From the NCBI GenBank assembly GCA_049522565.1, contig JBEKNT010000155.1, positions 1 through 14,020 on the forward strand: a stretch of DNA of 14,020 bases, read 5' to 3'. Of the stretch, positions 1 through 5,887 are shown one piece after another. The translations under genes and the position numbers were made by a program. The first letter of the stretch is position 1. Each line of letters opens with the position of its first letter. Under the pieces are notes generated by a model, which was not told the DNA's origin, did not search any database, and saw only the letters and a program-made list of their open reading frames with translations. This DNA is from JASHVB01 sp049522565 (GTDB lineage Bacteria; Pseudomonadota; Alphaproteobacteria; Acetobacterales; Acetobacteraceae).

Positions 1-3000
1 GCCCGGCCGTTATACCGGGACACTGAACAACGACGGCACGGTCATCGCCGGCTATGGCGCCGGCGTCGCGCTGGGCGACGGCGGCACCGTCACGAACGGC
101 GCGGCCTCGGCGCTCATCCAAGGCTACCAGCAGGGCGTCCTCGGCTCCGCCACCGACAATGTGGTGGTCAGCAATCTCGGCACGATCGATGCTGCGCGCG
201 CGGTGCGCGGCGCCTATGGCGTCCTGGTCAACGGCCCGGGCACCGTCAGCAACATCGGGACAGCGTCGCTGATCGAGGGCGATGGCGGCGTGTCGATCGC
301 CCTGGCCGGCACCGTGCACAACGCCGGCACCATCATGACCCTGCCGTCCGGCTACACCGCGGTGGTCATCCAGGGAGCGGGCTATGTCGGCAACAGCGGC
401 ACGGCATCGCTGATCGCAGGCCGCAGCGGAGTCACGATCGGGGCGGACGGCACCGTCAGCAACGCCGGTATCATCGATGCCACCGCGTCGGGCGGCAGCT
501 ATGTCGGCGTCGCCATCCAGGGCGCGGGCACCGTCAGCAATCTCGGCACGGCGTCGCTGATCGAAGGCGATGGCGGCGTGTCGATCGCGCTGGCCGGCAG
601 CGTCAGCAACGCCGGCAGCATCCTGGCCCTGTCGGGCAACTATGGCGCGGTCATCATCCAGGGTGCGGGAAATGTCAGCGATAGCGGCGCGGCGTCGCTG
701 ATCGAAGGCTGGAGCGGCGTCACCATCGGGGCGGCCGGCGTCGTCAGCAACGCGGGCACGATCGATGCCACGGCGTCCGCGGGCAGCTATTTCGGCGTCG
801 CCATTCAGGGCGGCGGCACCGTCAGCAATCTCGGCACGGCATCGCTGATCGAGGCGAATGGCGGCGTGTCCATCGCGCTCGCCGGCACCGTCAGCAATGC
901 CGGCACCATCGTCGCGCTGTCGGGCATCTACACCGCGGTCGTGATCCAGGGCACGGGAGATGTCAGCAATACCGGCTCGGCTGCGCTGATCGAAGGCCGC
1001 AGCGGAGTCACCATCGGCGCGGCCGGCACCGTCAGCAATGCCGGCACCATCGCTGCCACGGCTGCCGCGGGCAGCTATTTCGGCGTCGCCATCAACGACG
1101 CGGGCACCGTCAGCAATACCGGCACGGCGTCGCTGATCGAAGGCCGCAACGGCATCACGATCGGCGCGGTCGGCATCGTCAGCAACGCCGGCACCATCGA
1201 TGCCACGGGTTCCGGCGGCAGCTATTTCGGCGTCATCATTCAGGGTGGGGGAACCGTCAGCAATCTCGGCGCGGCGGCGCTGATCGAGGGCAATGGTGGC
1301 GTGTCCATCGCGCTCGACGGTACCGTCAGCAATGCCGGCAGCATCGTGGCTCTGCCGGGCAACTATGCCGCGGTGCTGATCCAGGGTGCGGGCGCGGTCG
1401 GCAATGTCGGCGCGGCGTCGCTGATCGAGGGCTGGAGCGGCGTCACGATCGGCGGCGACGGCAGCGTCAGCAATGCCGGCACGATCGCTGCCACCGCGTC
1501 GGGCGGCAGCTATTTCGGCGTGCTGATCCAGGGCGGCGGATATGTCGGCAATACGGGGACGGCGTCGCTGATCGAAGGTCGTGGCGGCGTCACGCTTGGG
1601 GCGGCCGGCAGCGTCAGCAATGCCGGCATCATCGAGGCCACGGCGTCCGGCGGCGGCTATTCCGGCGTCGCGCTGCCGGGCGGGGGAACCGTCAGCAATA
1701 TCGGCTCGGCGTCGCTGATCGAGGGCTGGAGCGGCGTCACGCTGGGGGCGGCCGGCAGCGTCGGCAACGCCGGCACCATCGATGCCACGGCTGCCGGGGC
1801 AAATTATTTCGGCGTCGCCATTCAGGGCGCGGGGACCGTCAGCAATCTCGGGACGGCGTCGCTGATCGAGGGTCATGGCGGCGTGTCCATCGCGCTCGTC
1901 GGCAGCATCAGCAACGCCGGCCGCATCGTGGCGCTGCCGGGCAACTATACCGCGGTCATTGTCCAAGGCGCGGGATACGTCGGCAATCTCGGCACGGCGT
2001 CGTTGATCGAGGGCACGGGGGCTGTCACGATCGGCGCGGCGGGCACGGTCAGCAATGCCGGCACCATCGATGCCACCGCGTCGGGCGGCAGCTATTTCGG
2101 CGTCGCCATCCAGGGCGCGGGAACTGTCGGCAATCTCGGCACGGCCTCGCTGATCCAAGGCTATACCGGCGGCGTTTACGTCGGACAGGCAGCCACCGTC
2201 AGCAACGCCGGCACGATCGAGTCGAACCAGGCGCCGCTTGGCGGCGGCTCCTTCGGCATCAAGCTGAACGCGCCGGGCAGCGTCATCAACGGCGCCACCG
2301 ATGACGGTTCGGCGCTGGTGTCCGGTGACACCGCGGTTTACGGCAATAACGCCAGCACCACCGTCATCAATTACGGCACGATCGCATCCGGCGCGGCGTT
2401 CGGCTTCGGTGTCGAACTCACCGCCGGCGGCACCGTCGTCGATGCCGGCAGCATCCGCGGCTACAGCGCGGTCGGTTTCGGCGGCTCCGGCAACGACCTG
2501 CTGGTGCTGAAGCCTGGCTACGCGATCGCCGGCGCGATCGCGGCGACCGGCAACGGCAACGTGTTGGAACTGGAGGGCAGCGCCACCGCGGCGTTGACCG
2601 CGAACTACACCAGCCTCGGCCTGACCGGCTTCCAGACGGTCGCATTCGCACCGGGCGCGGCCGGCTACGCGACGCTGAAGGTCAGCAACGACGCCGCGCC
2701 GCCAGGCACCATCGCCGGCTTCATCGGCTTCGGCGACACCATCGACCTGACCGCGCTGAGCGATGCCGGCCGCGACGCCACCACCAGCTTCGACACCCTG
2801 ACCGACAGGCTGACCGTCACCGGCGACAACGGTTCGGTCAGCCTGCAACTCGACAGCGAGGACTATGCCGGCGTCACCTGGGGGACAGCGAACGACGGCG
2901 GCAACGGCACCGCGGTGTTTCGCCAGCAGACCATCGTGACGACCGCCCCGCCGGCGATCAGCGTCACGCAGCCGAACCTGGGTGTCGCCGCGGGGGCGAG

Positions 3001-5551
3001 CGTCGAACCGTTCGCGGGCGTCGCCATTACCGATACCAGCACCGGCGCCACCGACACCGTCACGGTGGTGCTGTCCGACTCGGCGGACGGAGCGCTGTCG
3101 AACCTGGCCGGTAACGGCACCTACGATCCCACCACCGGCACCTACACCGACAGCGGCACGCCGGCCGCGGTCAGCAGCGACCTCGATGGGCTGGTGTTCA
3201 CCCCGGCACCGCCGACGGCCGGCGAGGTCGCCACGACCGGCCTCGCGATTACCGTCAGCGGGCCCGGCGGCGGTGCCAGCGCCAGTGTCAGCGTGACGGC
3301 GGTGACGCCGGAACCCGGGCTTGTCGCGACACCGGGACCCGACGACGCGATATCGGTCAGTCCGGACGGCAGCAGCTTCGCCGCGGCGATCCCCGGCGAC
3401 ACCAACCAGGCGGTGGTCGCCGCCCCGTCCCCGGACACGACCTACACCCTGCCGGGCAATTACCAGGCCGAGTTCCTGGGCGGCACGGCAGACGCCACGC
3501 TGAGCGACCCCTCGGGCGGCGACGCATTGCTGGTTGGCAACACCGGCAACGACACGATCACCTCCGGCGCCGCCGACGACACCATCCTGGGCGGCAGTGG
3601 CCCATCGACCTACCAGTTCACCGGCTCCGCCACCCATGGGCTGCTGCTGGATACGGCCGGCGGCAGCGCGGCCGTCATGGATGCCGGCAGCCAGGACACG
3701 ATGGTCGGCGGCAGCGGCGCGGCTGCCGTCAGCCTGTCCGGCTCGGGCGGGCTGTTCTATGGCAATGCGGGCAACGACAGCGTGGTCGCCAGCGGCCTGG
3801 GCGACACGCTGGTCGGCGGGGCCGGCCTGTCCACCTACCAGTTCACCTCCAGCGCCGGGGACGTGCTGGTGTTCGGCGGCAGCGGCAGCCTGGCCATCGC
3901 CGACGCCGGCAGCCAGGACACGGTGGTCGGCGGCAGTGGCCCGTCATCCGTCACGGCATCCGGCTCGGACGGGCTGTTCTTCAGCGAGGCTGGTCTCGAT
4001 AGCGTCGTCGCCAGCGGGCAGGGCGACACGCTGGTCGGCGGTTCCAGCCTGTCCACCTACCAGTTCACCTCCAGCGCCGGGGACGTCGTGGTGTTCGGCG
4101 GCAGCGGCGGCCTGGCCATCACCGCCGCCGGCAGCAATGACACGATGGCCGGCGGCAGCGGCCCGTCGTCCGTGTCCATATCCGGCTCCGGCGCGCTGTT
4201 CTTCAGCGAGCAGGGGACTGCCAGCGTCGTGGCCGGCGGCCAGGGCGACACGATGGTCGGGGGTTCCAGCCCATCGACGTTCCGGTTCACCTCGAGCGCC
4301 ACCGGCGGTCTGATACTCGGCGGCGACGCCAGCGTCAGCATCACGGACGCCGGCAGCCGCGACACGATGGGCGGCGCGGATGGCTCGAGTGCCGTAACGC
4401 TATCCGGCTCCGATGCGCTGTTCTTCGGCGAGAAGGGCACGGCGAGCGTGGTCGCCAGCGGCCAGGGCGACACGCTGGTCGGCGGCTCCAGACTATCGAC
4501 GTATCAGTTCACCTCCAGCGCCGGGGACGTCGTGGTGTTCGGCGGCAGCGGCGGAATGGTCATCACGGACGCCGGCAGCAACGACACGATGGCTGGCGGC
4601 AGCGGCGCGTCATCGGTCACCACATCCGGCGCGGGCGCGCTGTTCTTCAGCGAGGCAGGCACTGCGAGCGTCGTCGCCAGCGGCCAGGGCGACACGCTGG
4701 TTGGGGGTGCCAGCCAATCGACGTTCCAGTTCACCGCGATCGCCACGGACGGCGTGGTGTTCGGCGGTTCCGGCGGCGTCGCCATCGTGGACGCGGGCAG
4801 CCACGACACGATTGCCGGCGCGACCAGCGCGACGTCCGCGACGCTATCCGGCTCGGATGCGATGTTCTTCGCCGAGGCAGGCGCCGCCGGCGTGCTCGAC
4901 CAGGGGCAGGGCAACACCGTCGTGGGGGGCGCGGCCGCCATCGCGGTCACCTCGGGCGGCAGCGGCCTGCTGGTGATCGGCGGGGCGGGACCCCTGAGCT
5001 TCGTCGGCGGCATGGCGGGCGCCAGCATCATCGGCGGTTCGGGCAGCGCCTCCATTACCGGCGGCAGCGGCGGCACCACGTTGTTCGGCGGCAACGGCGG
5101 AATCATCGATTATACCGGCACCGGCGGGGGTCTGGTCTACAACGCCGGCAGCGGCAACGAGACGCTCGACGCCAGCAGCGCGACAACCGCCAACCTGATG
5201 ATCGGCGGAGGCGACCCGACCGGCCACGATTCGATCGTCGGCGGCTCGGGCAACGATACGCTGGAGGCAGGCGCGGGCAGCGACACGCTGGTCGGCGGTG
5301 TCGGCGCGCATGATCAATTCGTGTTCCTCAGTGTGAATGGCGGTGCGGCGGCGAACGATGCGGTGGTCAACTTCAATGGCAACGACACGGTCTGGCTCGC
5401 GGGCTACGGTGCGGGCGCGGCTGCGGCGGCATTGAGCAATGCGACCTATGCCAACGATGCCACCACCATCACGTTATCCGACAACACGCAGATCACATTC
5501 CAGGGGGTTACCAGTGCGAGCGATCTGCAGGGGCACGTGGTCGGGATGTGA
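1..5551 (+). CDS. Giant RTX-like repeat surface protein, probable type I secretion substrate (5' end outside window)
   Basis: The frame is open from base 2 to the TGA at 5549-5551, giving 1849 visible residues. The first in-frame ATG (161) lies inside the repeats, so the true start is upstream. Order of parts: about 720 residues of G-T-V-S-N-x-G-T repeats typical of beta-helix adhesins (to about base 2240); a cap-like stretch; a segment with the motif GFGDTIDLT (about 2725-2750); an Ig/cadherin-like domain (about 2940-3310); six 74/75-residue repeats carrying GDTLVGG (3581-4915); then RTX-like motifs GGSGNDTLEAG and GSDTLVGG near 5236-5300. The C-terminus is rich in small and hydrophobic residues and resembles type I secretion target regions. 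There are almost no cysteines and no C-terminal beta-barrel, which argues against a classical autotransporter. Adhesion or biofilm matrix is the likely role (inference). No T1SS transporter genes are in the window. Confidence 0.85.
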   Translation, partial: PGRYTGTLNNDGTVIAGYGAGVALGDGGTVTNGAASALIQGYQQGVLGSATDNVVVSNLGTIDAARAVRGAYGVLVNGPGTVSNIGTASLIEGDGGVSIALAGTVHNAGTIMTLPSGYTAVVIQGAGYVGNSGTASLIAGRSGVTIGADGTVSNAGIIDATASGGSYVGVAIQGAGTVSNLGTASLIEGDGGVSIALAGSVSNAGSILALSGNYGAVIIQGAGNVSDSGAASLIEGWSGVTIGAAGVVSNAGTIDATASAGSYFGVAIQGGGTVSNLGTASLIEANGGVSIALAGTVSNAGTIVALSGIYTAVVIQGTGDVSNTGSAALIEGRSGVTIGAAGTVSNAGTIAATAAAGSYFGVAINDAGTVSNTGTASLIEGRNGITIGAVGIVSNAGTIDATGSGGSYFGVIIQGGGTVSNLGAAALIEGNGGVSIALDGTVSNAGSIVALPGNYAAVLIQGAGAVGNVGAASLIEGWSGVTIGGDGSVSNAGTIAATASGGSYFGVLIQGGGYVGNTGTASLIEGRGGVTLGAAGSVSNAGIIEATASGGGYSGVALPGGGTVSNIGSASLIEGWSGVTLGAAGSVGNAGTIDATAAGANYFGVAIQGAGTVSNLGTASLIEGHGGVSIALVGSISNAGRIVALPGNYTAVIVQGAGYVGNLGTASLIEGTGAVTIGAAGTVSNAGTIDATASGGSYFGVAIQGAGTVGNLGTASLIQGYTGGVYVGQAATVSNAGTIESNQAPLGGGSFGIKLNAPGSVINGATDDGSALVSGDTAVYGNNASTTVINYGTIASGAAFGFGVELTAGGTVVDAGSIRGYSAVGFGGSGNDLLVLKPGYAIAGAIAATGNGNVLELEGSATAALTANYTSLGLTGFQTVAFAPGAAGYATLKVSNDAAPPGTIAGFIGFGDTIDLTALSDAGRDATTSFDTLTDRLTVTGDNGSVSLQLDSEDYAGVTWGTANDGGNGTAVFRQQTIVTTAPPAISVTQPNLGVAAGASVEPFAGVAITDTSTGATDTVTVVLSDSADGALSNLAGNGTYDPTTGTYTDSGTPAAVSSDLDGLVFTPAPPTAGEVATTGLAITVSGPGGGASASVSVTAVTPEPGLVATPGPDDAISVSPDGSSFAAAIPGDTNQAVVAAPSPDTTYTLPGNYQAEFLGGTADATLSDPSGGDALLVGNTGNDTITSGAADDTILGGSGPSTYQFTGSATHGLLLDTAGGSAAVMDAGSQDTMVGGSGAAAVSLSGSGGLFYGNAGNDSVVASGLGDTLVGGAGLSTYQFTSSAGDVLVFGGSGSLAIADAGSQDTVVGGSGPSSVTASGSDGLFFSEAGLDSVVASGQGDTLVGGSSLSTYQFTSSAGDVVVFGGSGGLAITAAGSNDTMAGGSGPSSVSISGSGALFFSEQGTASVVAGGQGDTMVGGSSPSTFRFTSSATGGLILGGDASVSITDAGSRDTMGGADGSSAVTLSGSDALFFGEKGTASVVASGQGDTLVGGSRLSTYQFTSSAGDVVVFGGSGGMVITDAGSNDTMAGGSGASSVTTSGAGALFFSEAGTASVVASGQGDTLVGGASQSTFQFTAIATDGVVFGGSGGVAIVDAGSHDTIAGATSATSATLSGSDAMFFAEAGAAGVLDQGQGNTVVGGAAAIAVTSGGSGLLVIGGAGPLSFVGGMAGASIIGGSGSASITGGSGGTTLFGGNGGIIDYTGTGGGLVYNAGSGNETLDASSATTANLMIGGGDPTGHDSIVGGSGNDTLEAGAGSDTLVGGVGAHDQFVFLSVNGGAAANDAVVNFNGNDTVWLAGYGAGAAAAALSNATYANDATTITLSDNTQITFQGVTSASDLQGHVVGM
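110..2290 (+). repeat. Alternating 141-bp and 147-bp in-frame tandem repeats (47 and 49 residues)
   Basis: Taking the codon before 'L-I-E-G' as anchor, it occurs at 110, 266, 407, 554, 695, 842, 983, 1130, 1277, 1418, 1565, 1712, 1859, 2000 and 2147. After the first, irregular 156-bp step, spacings are only 141 or 147 bp: 141,147,141,147,141,147,147,141,147,147,147,141,147. The 47-residue units follow GGVSIAL and carry a VALPGNY-like segment (a few say LSG). The 49-residue units mostly follow SGVTIGAAG and carry ATASGGSYFGV. Both are predicted to be coils of a right-handed beta-helix. The default order is A-B alternation, a 288-bp double unit, with runs of B at 983-1277 and 1418-1859. Confidence 0.9.
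3581..4915 (+). repeat. Six tandem RTX-like repeats of 222-225 bp (74-75 residues)
   Basis: The Thr/Asn-Thr codon of the GDT-L-V-GG motif falls at 3581, 3806, 4028, 4250, 4472, 4694 and 4916. That is one 225-bp step followed by five exact 222-bp steps. Each unit reads roughly: GDTLVGG, then STYQFTSSA, a VVFGGSGG segment, a DAGS-x-DT segment, GGSG, an SGS-ALFF segment, and VVASGQ. Units 3 and 5 share a block identical over at least 50 bp (4061-4110 and 4505-4554, exactly 444 bp apart), which implies recent duplication or gene conversion. The units are degenerate in calcium-ligand aspartates compared with canonical GGxGxDxUx nonapeptides. Confidence 0.9.
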
Positions 5552-5575
5552 CACCGCTGCGGCTGGCCTCGCGCG

Positions 5576-5645
5576 GGATGCACCACAGAGACACCAAGGT
5601 ACGAAGGTCTGTTGGTGCGTGCCTTGGTGTCTTGGGGGTGCATCC
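5576..5645. repeat. Palindromic intergenic repeat, CACCAC family, copy 1
   Basis: The arms 5576-5599 and 5622-5645 are complementary over 21 of 24 positions around a 22-base loop. The left arm contains CACCACAGAGACACCAAGG. Its 27 bases at 5581-5607 match 23 of 27 bases of the second copy at 9150-9176. Sequences of this type recur in intergenic regions of many bacterial genomes. It sits 24 bp after the stop of the giant repeat gene, so its hairpin could also stop transcription, although no T-run follows. Confidence 0.8.
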
Positions 5646-5727
5646 TGCTTGCTTCGGCGGCCGGGATCCTAGCTGTCGGCGCACCGGTGCCCTGACTCCG
5701 GCGCTTCGAGCTCGACCTTTGCGGTGT

Positions 5728-5801
5728 CATTGCGAGCGAAGCGAAGCAATCTCCCGCGTGCGTTGGCGCGACATCCCGGGGAGATTGCTTTGCTCGCAAT
5801 G
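5728..5801. repeat. Palindromic intergenic repeat, CATTGCGAGCGAAGC family, copy 1
   Basis: The left arm 5728-5755 begins CATTGCGAGCGAAGCGAAGC; the right arm 5779-5801 is its reverse complement with one five-base CGAAG unit missing. The central loop is about 23 bases. Conceptual translations read CHCERSEAIS and DCFASLAMT, strings I recognise as recurring from noncoding repeats in many bacterial genomes rather than from proteins. It lies between two convergent stop codons. The rest of the gap (5646-5727 and 5802-5887) shows nothing I recognise. Confidence 0.75.
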
Positions 5802-5887
5802 GCGGCGTTGGCTGCGGGCCGAACCGTCCGGATCACCATACGGTAGGACGCCATTCACCGCCGGGTTTCCTGGCGCATGGCACAATG

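Noticed and set aside
3581..4915. CRISPR-like regular repeats
   Set aside because: The 222-bp units are in-frame protein repeats without short repeat/unique spacer structure, and no cas genes are present.
3534..4976. Long Pro/Ala/Arg-rich plus-strand frames inside the RTX-like array
   Set aside because: They are frame shadows of the 222-bp repeats; the Gly/Ser/Asp frame is continuous with the rest of the giant protein.
1..5551. Classical type V autotransporter
   Set aside because: The N-terminal repeats look like autotransporter beta-helix, but the C-terminus is RTX-like and lacks a beta-barrel.
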